Shown here piece after piece: positions 11,886 to 22,513 of a DNA stretch of 64,000 nucleotides. The translations under genes and the position numbers were made by a program. Source of the stretch: Phyllostachys edulis (lineage: Eukaryota > Streptophyta > Magnoliopsida > Poales > Poaceae); NCBI GenBank assembly GCA_036346405.1, contig CM070563.1:27341600-27405599 (forward strand), given 5' to 3'. The notes under the pieces were generated by a model. That model did no database searches, was not told the origin of the DNA, and saw only the letters and a program-made list of their open reading frames with translations. The stretch's first letter is position 1, and every line of letters begins with the position of its first letter.

Positions 11886-12377
11886 ATGTCGCCCGCCTCC
11901 CCCGCGCCGGAGGAGACGCCGCGCCCGGTGCGCTTCGGCATCGTGGGCTGCGCCAACATCGCGCGCAAGCTCTCGCGCGCCATGCTGCTCGTCCCCTCCG
12001 CAGCCGAGGTCGCCGCCGTCGGCAGCCGCTCCGAGGGCAAGGCGCGCCGCTTCGCCGCGGACAACGGCCTCCCCGCGGGCACCCGCCTCCACGGCTCCTA
12101 CGAGGCCCTCCTCGACGACCCGGACGTCGACGCCGTCTACCTCCCGCTCCCCACCAGCCTCCACTTGAAGTGGGCCACCGCCGCCGCGGCGAGGGGCAAG
12201 CACGTGCTCCTTGAGAAGCCCACCGCGCTCTGCGCCGCCGACCTCGACGTCATCCTCGCCGCCTGCGAGGCCAGCGGCGTCCAGTTCATGGACTGCACCA
12301 TGTGGGTGCACAACCCCCGCACCGCCAAGATGCGCGAGCTCGTCGCCGACCAGGCCACCATCGGCGACGTCAGGGTG
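11886..12377 (+). CDS. Gfo/Idh/MocA-family oxidoreductase (At4g09670-like), exon 1
   Basis: Exon 1 encodes residues 1-164 of an about 370-residue NAD(P)-dependent oxidoreductase. The Rossmann dinucleotide-binding motif FGIVGCANIA lies at residues 17-26, and the family EKP motif, with the conserved Lys, at 110-112. The stretch MWVHNPRT near 139 is typical of the plant uncharacterised oxidoreductases like Arabidopsis At4g09670 (about 360 residues). The start at 11886 (MSPASPAP) is chosen because homologues begin just before the Rossmann strand. An in-frame ATG at 11691 is less likely. The exon ends at GTG before a strong donor GTGAGT (12378), phase 0. It is very GC-rich, the usual grass 5' gradient. 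The substrate is unknown; a cytosolic sugar- or diol-type substrate is only a family-level guess. I see no signal peptide. Confidence 0.93.
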
Positions 12378-12764
12378 GTGAGTTCTGGAAACCTTCTTGC
12401 TAAACTCGATTCGAAATTGGAAATGCTCAGTCAAGATTGGAATCGTCTGGCTTGCGTTAGGTAGTATGCTTCAATTTGCTCATTTCTTGGTCACTCCTAT
12501 TTCCAGTCATGTTGGATTGTTGGGGGAAGTTTGGGTGTTGATGTCGTTGTAATTGTGCTTCATTTGCCCCATTACTTGGTAGTATTTGTCGGTAATGAAT
12601 GGAATTAGGGGTGAAATAAAAAATGCTGCTTTCTAGCTAGAGGAACATTTGTTTTATGATATTGTTTTTTAGGGAAATTTCACTTTTTTCCCCCGAGCCA
12701 GGGAAAACCCCAATTTCTATTATCAGAAATTAGATCTCCAAAAACACTTGCGTTAGGTGATGGC

Positions 12765-13000
12765 GTCACTGGTACTTTAACCGCAACTTGCCACATGAGC
12801 TTCGTTCCCAATCGCATGGCTTCCCGTTCTCCCTCCTTTCTGGCTTTCTGCAATTATCACCAATAATCCAGCCAATAACACACAGAGAAAATGAGTGGGA
12901 CCAGATCATTTGGCAATTTGCGTTGGAAGCATGCCAGAATGTGCGCCTTCCAGATCGCCCAAAGAACTGCAATGTGTGCTAGATTGGTAGCGCGCATTGC
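12765..13000 (-). pseudogene. LINE (non-LTR) C-terminal fragment in the intron
   Basis: A minus-strand frame reads AVLWAIWKA, then ILACFQRKLPND, then a CYWLDYW segment and LQKARKEGEREAMRLG. This closely resembles the C-terminal tail after the zf-RVT domain of plant LINE and reverse-transcriptase-like proteins, which typically reads LWAIWK-RN...W. At least two stops interrupt it (near the tryptophan-rich segment). Only about 230 bases are left, so it is a dead fragment within the host intron. Confidence 0.55.
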
Positions 13001-13008
13001 AGTTCTTT
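12961..13008. repeat. Inverted repeat (20-base arms, 8-base loop)
   Basis: Arms at 12961-12980 (aaagaactgcaatgtgtgct) and 12989-13008 (agcgcgcattgcagttcttt) pair at all but two positions across an 8-base loop. The left arm is part of the LINE fragment, so the right arm looks like an inverted duplication of it. Confidence 0.8.
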
Positions 13009-13710
13009 GCCGATATAGTGTCATCTTCCCATAGTTTCTTCAGTCTATTGCATCTTTGCTTGTGCTCCAGGCTCCAGTGTCACAAAATTCTCTAGTGAAG
13101 TGTGAGTGCATCTAATTATAGTTGCCATGGTTGTCCTTGTATTTAGCAATGGCTTGTTGCTACTGAAAACCTTACTGGTGTGAGATGTGTTTGGCTTCTG
13201 TACAAGCCATAACTAGGAAATTTAGGAAGTGCATGCTTGCCTAGTTTACGTGAAGGAACAGCGATGTTTTGTTGCTAGAAACTGGGACCACCGTCTTGCT
13301 TGAGATGTAGAGTTCGTTTGTTCTGCTTCTTCCTCCAAAACTTCTTGAAGGTCCTTGCCCTGACCTTATATGATTGTCCAATGAAAATATTGTGGTTTGT
13401 CACTTGGCCTCTTTTTTCTGTCACATCTCGCATTCTTATGCATGCTATGTTCTTCTAAATACTCCACTCTCCTAATTTTCTAGTCCTTTCATGAGTATGT
13501 GAACAAGTCATTTGACCATGTGTGCTGGCTTTCTTTCTTTACTTCATTGTGGAATTTTTAGCACTTATTTCAACTTTCGTGCAATTTTACACGTTACTAT
13601 AACTAGTGATTAAGACATTGTTCTGCCAATATAAAACTACTTGGTCCTTTTAGTGATTTTATGTTTCCAAATAATTCACTCTATCTGTTCACATAATCTG
13701 TTATACAATT

Positions 13711-13818
13711 AGCATCTAGTGAAGTTTTTGTTCCCAGTCAGTTTTTAGTATCTAGTGAAGTTTTTGTTCCCAGTCAGTTTTTAGCATGTAGTGAAGTTTT
13801 TATTCCCAGTCAGTTTCC
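13711..13818. repeat. 36-bp tandem repeat, three copies (intron)
   Basis: Units begin at 13711, 13747 and 13783 (ag-atctagtgaagttttt...cccagtcag). The first two differ by one base; the third is slightly more diverged. Confidence 0.9.
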
Positions 13819-14444
13819 GGCAGATACTGCTGTTATTTTCATGTCTATATCTCCCAAAAGTCAAGCTGTTTTTTTTCCTGTTTGCAATTCCTTTGCCCCT
13901 TCTCACCAAAACATCATGAACCCAGAATTATCCCCCTCCGCACCAGTTTATGAATGAAGCCAACTCTCTTATGCTATACATCTGCTCACTCAACAACCAG
14001 CCTACCTGATGCCTGCGCAGATATGTGTTGCTTTGATATAATTTGCAATGCTTCAAGGTCTGGTCTACACCAACACCTTGGGTTTTGTTTCCTCTTGTCC
14101 AAAAGTGTTAACACAGTTGGTATGTTTGTCTCCCTCGAGGGTTATGTACTTATATTTTGGAGCAACTCACTCGTAATAACCACTGAGAGACTAAAGAAAT
14201 TCACACTCTGATCCATAGTTTTTAAGAAGAGCCTACTCCTCACTGACTTTTGTAGGTTTACTAATCTCATCCCCCCTTATTAAATGATGTTTGCGTCTCT
14301 TCTCATTACATTGCCAAAGGAAATTGCACTAGTCTGGTTTAATCTTCCATTGAACCAATTATGCACCTCGAAGAACAGTAGAATAATGAAAAGGTTTAGC
14401 AGTTAAGACTAAGTTGATCAGCTTAGTCTTCGTTGTAATTTGTA

Positions 14445-14612
14445 TCTCTATGACTTAACATATGTGAAATGGTCACTAACAGGGGCTCCGACTAGTTTCT
14501 GCAAAGTTATTTGAAGTCTAGTTCTTTGTCTCTATGACTTAACATATGTGAAATGGTCACTAACAGGGGCTCCAACTAGTTTCTGCACAGTTATTTGAAG
14601 TCTAGTTCTTTG
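14445..14612. repeat. 84-bp tandem duplication (intron)
   Basis: The unit tctctatgacttaac...gttctttg at 14445-14528 is repeated at 14529-14612 with two visible differences (ccgact/ccaact, caaag/cacag), so it is a recent duplication. Confidence 0.92.
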
Positions 14613-14965
14613 CTTCTTACCATTTTGTGTCACTGTCAATTATCAATTCAAGCGTAGACGCATTTAGGCGAGTTACTCTCCCGATATATACATTCTTGAA
14701 GCCCTATGGATCATATTATACTCATTCTGTCTTGTCCGATTACGCTCATCTGGAGATTTTATGGTTTTGTTGTCTCATTATCAATACATAATATACATTT
14801 CTAGAGGCTCCAGCAACACCATATTTAGTGCTGAATGATGTTAAAAATAGTGTGTTAGCGCCTCTTTTTCTATTACCATCTGTGCACATTCTTTGCTCAA
14901 CTGACTTTTAATTTTTCAATGTTAATGGTAGAAAGCCAGGAACTGGTCAAATTCCAGGTGGTTAC

Positions 14966-15077
14966 TGTTATGAATATTGTGTGTATATTCAAGAGGGCCC
15001 AATAGGCAATATATAGAGAGAGTACAAGAGGGTTACCATATACAGATAAGAAAATACAAAAGAGTCTTATTCTAACA
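14966..15077 (-). repeat. 3' LTR of the intronic copia element
   Basis: It starts tgttatgaat and ends tattctaaca, matching 19951-20062 at about 93% by eye. The adjoining internal bases cccctcaaactca form the polypurine tract on the minus strand. At 112 bases it is short for a copia LTR. Confidence 0.95.
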
Positions 15078-15087
15078 CCCCTCAAAC

Positions 15088-15724
15088 TCATGTTGGATCA
15101 CATATATTGAGTTTGGAGCGAAAATATAAATGTTGTGTCCTAGTCTGTGGCTTCGTGAAGAAGTCAGCTATCTGTAACTCTGATGGCACAAACTGTAAAG
15201 CAAGTACTCCCTCCTGCACCTGTGAGCGAGTGTATGAAGCATCCACACCAATGTGCTTGGTGAGCTCATGCTTCACTAGGTCCCAGGCAATATTGATAGC
15301 ATCTGTACTGTCAGAGAAAAGAATCGTACGCCCCATCACAGGCACTCTAAGATCTGCAAGTAGCCACCTCAACCAAGTAACCTCATCATCATTTCTTGCC
15401 ATAGCTCTCAACTCGACATCAGATTGAACAGAAATGCAGATCGCTTCTTAGTCTTCGTGCAATCAGGAAGGAGCCAAGAAAAACACAGTAAGCAGAAAAA
15501 GAACAACGATCAGAATGATCACTAGCCCAGGTCGCATTGGAGTACGCCTGAAGCTGTAGTGAGGTAGAGCTAGGGAAAAATAAACGACGAGAGATAGTCC
15601 CACACAAGTAGCGAAGAACATGAAGAAGATGACTGTAGTGAAGATGGATAGGATGAGCCATAAACTGACTCAAGTTATGAACAACATAAGCAATATCAGG
15701 ATGAGTGCTCGGAAGATACACCAA
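15088..15724 (-). pseudogene. copia RNase H, intronic element (one frameshift)
   Basis: Minus 15419-15724 reads YLPSTHPDIAYVVHNLSQF and a DHSDRCSFSAYCVFLG segment. After a frameshift near 15420, 15088-15411 continues ELRAMARNDDEVTWLRWLL, LFSDSTDAINIA and a FVPSELQIADFFTK tail, the usual C-terminus of copia RNase H. The second Asp (SDSTDA) and the terminal ADxFTK motif are kept. The frame break is the main lesion. Confidence 0.85.
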
Positions 15725-15799
15725 ACTCCCAACAAGATGGCGATATTGAGTAGGATCCTCAAGAAAATCACCATTAGTGGCACGAAGCTGTAGGTATCG

Positions 15800-16555
15800 C
15801 TACATGGGAGTCTCAGCAGTGCGAGTGTCAGTCATACCAGACCGATCAAGAAGATCCTGGACATACTTCTGCTGGGAAAGGTAGCAGCCCTCAAGCATGG
15901 AAGAGACCTCAATCCCAAGGAAGTACGTAAGAGAACCAAGATCAGTCATCAAAAACTGCTCACTAAGATGCTTCTTCACATACATGATGAATGAGGAATC
16001 ATCACCAGTGATGAGCATATCATCAACATACAGAAGAAGCAGTGTCCTCCCCCGAGATGAGACATAAACAAAAAGAGCAAGATCATGAGAACTGACAGTG
16101 AAACCGACAGCAGTAATCATTGAGATAAAATGCGCAAACCAAGCACGAGGAGCCTGTTTGAGGCCATAAAGAGCACGGCGAAGACGACATATGTGTCCAT
16201 CGGGAACAGAATACCCAGGTGGTGGCTGCATGTAGGCCTCCTCATGCAAAACACCATTAAGAAAGGCATTCTTAATATCCAGCTGAGAGATAGACCACCG
16301 GCGAACAGAAGCAACTACAACAAGAGTGCGAACAGTGGTCATATGGGCAACAGGGGAAAAAGTCTCATCGTAGTCACGACCATACTCCTGCTGAAAGGCG
16401 CGAACCACAAGACGGACCTTGTAGCGCTCGATAGTACCATCAGACCGGGTCTTAATCTTGTACATCCACTTGCGCGTGATCGGACGAGCATGCACAGGTG
16501 TTGATGCAATATCCCAGGTCTCAGTACGTTGAAGAGCATCAAGCTCCTCTGCCAT
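15800..16555 (-). pseudogene. copia reverse transcriptase, intronic element
   Basis: A 251-residue open stretch covers the RT_2 domain: RKWMYKIKTRSDG, RLVVRAFQQEYG, FSPVAHMTTVR, QLDIKNAFLNG with a catalytic Asp, the QPPPGY box, RALYGLKQAPRAWF, then YVDDMLITG holding the two catalytic Asp residues, and LTYFLGIEV. A single TAG at 15800 separates it from the RNase H part, otherwise in frame. The RT core looks intact. It would copy element RNA in the particle. Confidence 0.92.
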
Positions 16556-16619
16556 AGCGAGCTGCCACTCAGAATGAGGAGCAGCCTCACGATAAGAACT
16601 AGGCTCAGTGACAGAGAGA

Positions 16620-17730
16620 GTGAGCTATTGGAGCAAATTCAAAACGATCAGGAGGTCGAAGAGATGTCCAGTCACGAAGGACGTAACGAGGAGCATCATC
16701 AGGAGGATCTGATGTGGGTGTCGGCAAGATACCAAGAGAGGATATTGGTGAAGGACGAGGACGCCTAGAGTAGTGAATACCAGAGAAATGAGACGGTGGT
16801 GCTGCATGAACAAGAGGTGGTGCTGCATGAGGAGCACCGGAGGTAGAGGTATAGAAGGAACCACTGGAGATAGTAGAGAAATAGGTGAAGAGTCAGAAAG
16901 AGACAACCATGAAATCGACTTAACGGTGGTAACAGGAGAAGGAGCCGAATCTCGATAGAAGAAAGGTCGAGATTCGTCAAAGACAACATTTCATGAAATC
17001 CTGATTTGTCGAGCAGAAGGATCCCAGCAGCAATAACCCTTATGCTCAGAACTATAACCAATAAACACACACTCAACTGATTGGGTTGATAATTTAGTGC
17101 ACTCACGAGGCTGCGGCAGAACAAAACAAGTACAACCAAAGACACGAAGGTGAGTGTACTACGGGGGCTCAAGAGAAGAGACGCTTTATAGGATTGACAC
17201 CCTTAAGAGCAGTGGAAGGTTGCATATTGATGAGGTATGCAGCCGTAGAAACAGCCTCAGCCTAAAACTGTGGTGGAACATGAGAGGCAAGGAGAAGAGT
17301 GCGGACAATCTCAATCAGATGACGATGTTTGCGCTCAGCAACCCTATTCTGAGCTTGGGCACCCTAACAAGAAGACTGGTAAAGAGTGCCTAGCTTAGAA
17401 AGAAACCGTCTGAAAGCGCCAGAACAGTACTCGCCAGCAGAATCACAGCGAAAAGTACGGATAGGAGAATCAAACTGAGTACGAACCATCGTTGCAAAGC
17501 TATGATAGATCGCAAGAAACTGACCACGATTAGACATAGGGAAAATCTATGTAAAAACAGAAATAATCATCAATGAAGATCACATAAAGTTTGTGCCCGT
17601 CTTTAGAGATAATAGGCGCAAGTCCCCATATATCTGAATGAACTAAGTCAAAAGGACGAGAAGATAAGGACTCACTAGAATGATAAGGAAGCTGTAGCTG
17701 CTTGCCCAGCTTACAACCCTGACAAAACAT
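16620..17730 (-). pseudogene. copia integrase, intronic element
   Basis: Minus 17530-17730 carries CQGCKLGKQ, HSDIWGLAP with the first catalytic Asp, and FIDDYFCFYIDFPYV. Lower frames (16765-17172) continue with the post-core region: an FGCTCFVLPQ-like segment and a GYSSEHKGYCCWDP-like segment, in a shifted frame. The connector 16620-16900 is serine/proline-rich. At least two frameshifts occur between 17172 and 17530, so integrase is dead. Confidence 0.7.
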
Positions 17731-17791
17731 GGCCGTGCCAACAGTAACATGTCCAAGAACACCCTTACGAACTAATGAAGAAAGACGGGAC

Positions 17792-18214
17792 TCACATAAG
17801 TGACCTAAACGGTGATGCCACTACGCAAAAACGCCAAAGGTGGTGGCAGCAGTGGCGGTAGAAGTAGATGACAGGAGCAACTGAAGTGGATAGAAGGTGG
17901 AGGCGATCAAGGATGTAGAGAACCTGACGATCCCTACGGCGTCGGCCAGTCCCAAGTACCGTCCCTGTCTGTCGATCCAAGATGAAGCAGGTGTGAGAAT
18001 CAGAACCAACCCTACAGCCAAGATTAGTGAGCTGACCCACCGAGAGAAGCTGCATGGTAAGTTGGGGAGCATGGGAAATAGCTGGATCAGAAAAGTCAGT
18101 GGACAAATGAGTGCCATGATAGCTGACAGACAGAGAAGTACCGTGAGCTGTCTGAATAGAGATAGGAAAAACAGGAGGTCCTACTGAAGTGAGAGATGTG
18201 GAGTCCGGTGTCAT
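17792..18214 (-). pseudogene. copia protease/pre-integrase region, intronic element
   Basis: The frame contains PPVFPISIQTAHGT, an LTMQLLSVGQLTNLGCRV segment (the usual LLSVGQL block between protease and integrase) and CFILDRQTGTVLGTGRRR. A catalytic DSG-type triplet is expected just upstream near 18220, where the minus strand reads LDSGVSF. It would cleave the polyprotein. Confidence 0.65.
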
Positions 18215-18219
18215 GTGGA

Positions 18220-19260
18220 AAGAGACACCCGAATCCAGAACCCAAGAAGTACCTAGAGGAGACGTCTGAGCTAGACTGGCAGAACCTGCTGAGCTGTGAG
18301 AGAGCTGCTGAAGTAGAGCATGACAGAACTGCTGAACAGAGTCACCTAGCTGAGAAGGTCCTGACGTGCTGGTTTGTCCTCCCGTTGAGGAAGGACCTCC
18401 CTGCCTCCCCTTGGATCATCCAGCCCCACGCGTCTTGTTCTGCTTTTTTCGCACCGCACAACGCTGATAGTCGTGCCCTAAGTTCTTGTAATAATTGCAC
18501 TGAACCCCAGTTGGTGCAAAAACATGAGCAGAAACAGACACCAGAGGATGGACTGTAGTCGAAGCAGAAAACGTTTGTGTAGTCGAAGAAGAAGGGTAGC
18601 AAATCTGGCCAGAACAAATCAGGTTGCTAACCCGCCAAGCTCCTCAATCTGAAGCGTCGAAGAGCCTCGGATCGCTCGGTTGTGGTGGCGGCTCGTAGAT
18701 TGAGCCCTAACAGGCTAACTCCAGGCAAAGACAACAGACGAAGTCATAAAGGTGAAGGCGATCACGATCCGCTTTCTGTACTTTGTGACACTCCTGGCAG
18801 AGCGGAGAAGCCAGCTCGTCTAGTTGGCGCTAGAGACTGCCAGGGCTCGGAAGAAGTCGTCGACGGAGGAGTCCTCCTGGTAAAGCGTCTCCAACTCACG
18901 CTGAAGCGAAAAGAATTGAGCATCGCTGTTTGGCTGGTATCGCTCGCACAAGTACTCCCAGATTTGACGAGTGGCACACAGACCAACAATGTCTGGTTGG
19001 ATGGAGTAATCGACGCTTACCACTAGGATGGCTCGTACATGGGCCTCATCAGCACACCAGCGCTCAAAAGCGTCTATGGCATATTGAAAGGCCTCATCAG
19101 CAGCAGCAATAGCGGTCTCTGTCTCCTTCTTTGCGGCCTCATCTTCTGTTGGACGTGCAGAAGTAGACTGTCTGGGAGAAGGCTGAACCGGCGATGGCGG
19201 ACTTAGTCGGGCACCAGTAACATGTCCCCAGAGACAGAGACCATCGAGCGTGATCTCCAT
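18220..19260 (-). pseudogene. copia gag, intronic element
   Basis: The likely gag start is the minus-strand ATG at 19258-19260 (MEITLDGLCLWG), as in DUF4219/UBN2 gag proteins. The fold continues with ERWCADEAHVRAILVVSV, TRQIWEYLCERYQPNSD and LQRELETLYQ up to about 18820. After that the frame breaks. A zinc-knuckle-like HCxxCRxxGH sequence is not seen intact, but Cys/His-rich minus frames near 18470-18540 may be its remains. Confidence 0.75.
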
Positions 19261-19936
19261 AAGTGAAGACTACAACCTGTAGTTTGTCCCATTAAGCTTT
19301 GTTCCCGAGAATGAGATCGCAGCTGATGGAACAGAAGTCATTGGTAGGCGGCGCTGGACGGCGTGGCGGTTAGATCGGCGGGTTTTTTTTTTGAGTTGGG
19401 CCGGCTCACTCTAAAGTCTAAGACGAAACGGCCCAGAAATATAAAAGGCTTGAGCAGCTCGGGCGGCGCACGCACGGGGGAACTTTAGGGTTCCCTTGCC
19501 GAGCGGCGGCGGCGGCAGCGACACGCGACCGGTGGAGTAGAGGAGCTCAGCGATGGCGTCGCGTTAGGCGGCGGCGCCCGAGCGCCACGTGGTTTGGTCG
19601 GCAAAGGAGCTCGGGTGATGGCGTCGCTGTCGAGGGCGTGGCGGCCGGTGACGGCGACAAGCATCGGGTGGTGGCGAGCAACGAGTACCAGCGGCGCCGA
19701 AAGTAAACGGCGGCAATGGGCGATTGGATGCGATGGACCATGACCGTCGCCAGCAGAAGTGTCGAACTCGGGTGGCATCGGGTAGTGCTAAGCTCGGGCT
19801 CGGGCGACGTCGGAGCGGCGGCGTCGCGTCGGGGGAGCGGGCGATGTCAGGATGGAGCATTGCGTCAGGCGGCGGCGGCAGTGAGAGCGGCGGCGTTCGA
19901 CGACGACGTGGCAGCAGAAGAGCTAGGTTAGTAACC

Positions 19937-19950
19937 TTGCTCTGATACTA
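19937..19950 (-). other. Primer-binding site of the intronic copia element
   Basis: The minus strand reads TAGTATCAGAGC directly inside the right LTR. It differs by one base from TGGTATCAGAGC, complementary to initiator Met-tRNA. It fixes the right LTR as the 5' LTR. Confidence 0.85.
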
Positions 19951-20062
19951 TGTTATGAATATTGTGTGTATATTCAAGAGGGTCCAATAGGCAATATATA
20001 TAGGGAGTATAAGGGGGTTGCCATATACAGATAAGGAAATACAAAAGAGTCATATTCTAACA
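19951..20062 (-). repeat. 5' LTR of the intronic copia element
   Basis: It matches 14966-15077 over its full 112 bases, from tgttatgaat to tattctaaca, and is followed by the gttac target duplication. Confidence 0.95.
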
Positions 20063-20116
20063 GTTACCAGACAGGAACTAGATTTGTATTAAAAAAAAAA
20101 TAGCCACAGCACCGCC

Positions 20117-20166
20117 GGGGAAAAATTCCATCACCAAGAACTGGAACCGTGGTGGGATTTTTTCCC
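20117..20166. repeat. Imperfect inverted repeat in the intron
   Basis: ggggaaaaattccatcac (20117-20134) and gtggtgggattttttccc (20149-20166) pair at about 15 of 18 positions over a 14-base loop. No target duplication was found, so its origin is unknown. Confidence 0.6.
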
Positions 20167-21157
20167 ATTGGTTTTGAAATCACCACTTGGGAGGGGTCAA
20201 TCCATTCTCTAAAGAAAAAAATTCCCCCTGGTTGGTTCTTTGTAACTGTTCGACATGGACACTAGTCACGGCAAAATCGAAAGCAAACAAACATGATGAA
20301 TGTTGCTACTGTTTTTCCTGAAAGAAAAAGATGAAGTCAACATCAAGCAAATTAAATACAAAAAAAACACCGAAAGATATATCAGCACACATATAATTAT
20401 ATAAATAAAGTATAAATTTATGTCTATGTAGTTTTGGTCCTTTGAGTGAGCAATAGGTATAGTGAATTGGTGACTAATACTACAAGAGAAGGGGTTTAAT
20501 TTTGATAATGTTCTGCGGTTTTGGGTTCATCACATATTGACACTGCTCGGAAAGTTGAAGCTGAGCCTTAACTGGTAAAATTGGGGTTGATTTTTTTTTT
20601 CTTAGTGGCTACCACCATGCACCTATGGATTGAGTAAGGAGAAGACGATACAATTGTGGAAGAAAATTTATTTTGTTAAATCTTTGCTGTTTGAACGTGT
20701 GACACCAAATTTCAACTGTGCCATAATGTGCATCCATCTGGTGCTGTAATATATAGCTATCTAGTCATCCTACATGGATAGAGTCTGGCTATATTGTCTC
20801 CAGCTACTGAAGAACACAATACAATACTATTTATTCCACTCCTAGAATTTGTCAAACTGTTACTCGCCGCAGAGTAAATAGTAACATCGATGTGATTCTT
20901 AGTGTATGCGTATGGAGAAATTTTGGAACCATTAGAAACAGACTCAGAAATGGCTGCAGTCACAGGAACCCATAGCACATATATGAACTATGAAATGATA
21001 TACTCCCATTCTTTGCTGGCTTCAAGTGTTTTCGCTACTACAAAGTGATTATTTTCTTGATATAATAACTTCATAACTGCTTGTTTCCACTTAATTTGGA
21101 CTTATGCAAAATGTTATAGTTTAACATAAATCATTGTTTTTACTTCTGTTGCTTCAG

Positions 21158-21778
21158 ATAAACACCATGATCAGCTTTCAAGTAAACGAAGATTTCCTCC
21201 GCAATGACATCAGGGTAAAGCCAGACCTTGATGCCCTGGGTGTACTTGGCGATATCGGCTGGTACTGCATCCGTGCAATCTTGTGGGCTGTTGACTATGA
21301 GCTGCCCAAGAATGTGATTGCTCTGCGTAACCCTGTTAAGAACCAAGCCGGCGTGCTCCTTGCCTGCGGTGCGACGCTCTACTGGGCCGATGGCAAGATC
21401 GCCACCTTCCACTGTTCTTTCCTTGCCAACCTCACCCTGGACATCACCGTCGTTGGCACAAATGGTACACTTCATGTCAACGACCTCGTCATCCCGTATG
21501 AAGAGAACTCTGCCCCGTTCAGCGTGGCCTCCAGGTCAGGCTTTGCCAAGCTCGAGAGCGGATGGGATCCGCTGCCGAGCAAGCATGTCGTCGTGACAGA
21601 GCTGCCACAGGAGGCTCTTATGGTCCAGGAGTTCTCTAGGCTGGTGCAGAACATCCGGGACGCAGGAGGCAAGCCTGAGGGGAAGTGGCCGGTCATCACC
21701 CGGAAGACACAGGTTGTAATGGATGCAGTGAAAACTTCTATTGGCAACGGATTTGAGCCAGTTGATGTTGCCAGCTAA
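21158..21778 (+). CDS. Gfo/Idh/MocA-family oxidoreductase (At4g09670-like), exon 2
   Basis: Exon 2 encodes residues 165-370 and ends in TAA at 21776-21778. It holds the substrate-side domain: NEDFLRNDIRVKPDLDALG, then the conserved DIGWY at residues 196-200 (the family's D-x-G-x-H/Y catalytic region), CSFLANLTLDITVVGTNGTL, and an ELPQEALMVQEFSRLV helix near the C-terminus. It joins exon 1 in phase 0 after the acceptor ttgcttcag. No stops or frameshifts are visible in either exon, so the gene appears functional despite its enlarged intron. Its base composition is much less GC-rich than exon 1. Confidence 0.94.
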   Translation: MNTMISFQVNEDFLRNDIRVKPDLDALGVLGDIGWYCIRAILWAVDYELPKNVIALRNPVKNQAGVLLACGATLYWADGKIATFHCSFLANLTLDITVVGTNGTLHVNDLVIPYEENSAPFSVASRSGFAKLESGWDPLPSKHVVVTELPQEALMVQEFSRLVQNIRDAGGKPEGKWPVITRKTQVVMDAVKTSIGNGFEPVDVAS

Positions 21779-22199
21779 ATACAACACACTGTTCACTCGA
21801 TGATACGTCTCCAGTCCATGTCTTGTACTTTGCATATTTGCTCAAACATACTTCTAAATCCTACACAAAACTACTTATTGAAATAATTTGAAGGATTCTG
21901 GTTATATTGGGGACAATTATTACAGTGTATCAAGTCAGACGTTTTTACCAATAAATGGTGTAATATTTGGAAAACCTACCTTTGAGCGATCCATAGATGG
22001 TTGTGCTGTCAAAGGAACCCATGGTCAACGAAGAGGGAGGTTCAGAGTTCAAACATTTTGTTTCAGCTAGCTTGGTGCTGCAAAATTGCAATGTTTGATG
22101 TTGATATGTGATCCGAATTCTAAAGAGGCCAACGTCTGGAGATGTGGAGCGTCGATAGACCTGGTCCATACAGAGGCTCATGATGTAGTTCGAGGGGTG
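21779..22199 (+). other. 3' flank of the oxidoreductase gene
   Basis: No further gene is visible. An AATAAA at 21950-21955, 172 bases after the stop, is a candidate polyadenylation signal. The sequence up to the copia LTR near 22200 is otherwise featureless. The true start of that LTR may lie within it. Confidence 0.4.
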
Positions 22200-22460
22200 C
22201 GGGTACGGATTCCTCTTCTTTTTCGGATTTGTTTCCGTCTTCGACTCGAGCTAGTTTTATGCCACCATATATACCCCTTGTAAGCTGTATGAGAAGAGTT
22301 GATAACTCATGAAAATCCCTGCGCTTTTGTAAACATTTTTTCTGATATAGTGAAGATCGCCGTCGTGAGCCCGTGGTTTTTTCCCGAAAGGGTTTTCCAC
22401 GTAAAAATCGGTGTCTCCCTATTCTTGATCTACTTTGTTATTTGCCTGTCGATTTCTAAC
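22200..22460 (+). repeat. 5' LTR of the + strand copia element (left limit uncertain)
   Basis: It shares about 260 bases with 28036-28293, including ctgcgcttttgtaaac, ctgatatagtgaagatcgccgt and ccacgtaaaaatcggtgtct. The two copies differ at many sites and by small indels. The LTR may begin up to some tens of bases further left. Confidence 0.8.
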
Positions 22461-22463
22461 AAG

Positions 22464-22475
22464 TGGTATCAGAGC
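22464..22475 (+). other. Primer-binding site (TGGTATCAGAGC)
   Basis: A perfect match to the initiator Met-tRNA complement used by plant copia elements, three bases after the end of the 5' LTR. Confidence 0.93.
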
Positions 22476-22513
22476 CATGTTCGTTGCCTGTTTCAATCTA
22501 GGGTTTGTTCGAC

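Larger units (their letters stand above)
14966..20062 (-). mobile_element. Complete Ty1/copia retrotransposon in the host intron
   Basis: Two 112-base LTRs (14966-15077 and 19951-20062) flank a copia-ordered interior read on the minus strand. A perfect 5-bp target duplication, gttac, lies at 14961-14965 and 20063-20067. A primer-binding site abuts the right LTR, and a purine tract (minus GAGTTTGAGGGG) abuts the left one. The total length is 5097 bases. Counting by eye the LTRs differ at about 8 of 112 sites, so the insertion is a few million years old at usual grass rates. It lies antisense to the gene. The coding region has a few lesions, so it is probably not autonomous now. Confidence 0.95.
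12378..21157 (+). other. 8.78-kb intron of the oxidoreductase gene
   Basis: The donor GTGAGT at 12378 and acceptor ttgcttcag ending at 21157 join exons in phase 0. The predicted junction aligns with the homologous Arabidopsis protein without gap or insertion. The intron contains a LINE fragment (12765-13000), tandem repeats (13711-13818, 14445-14612), and a complete antisense copia element (14966-20062). Without that element and one target-site copy the intron would be about 3.7 kb. In 20068-21157 I see only AT-rich sequence and one inverted repeat (20117-20166). Confidence 0.88.

Noticed and set aside
11805..12434. 209-codon open frame antisense to exon 1
   Set aside because: A shadow of the GC-rich exon; no homology-like motif, and Gly/Val/Glu repeats typical of reversed grass exons.
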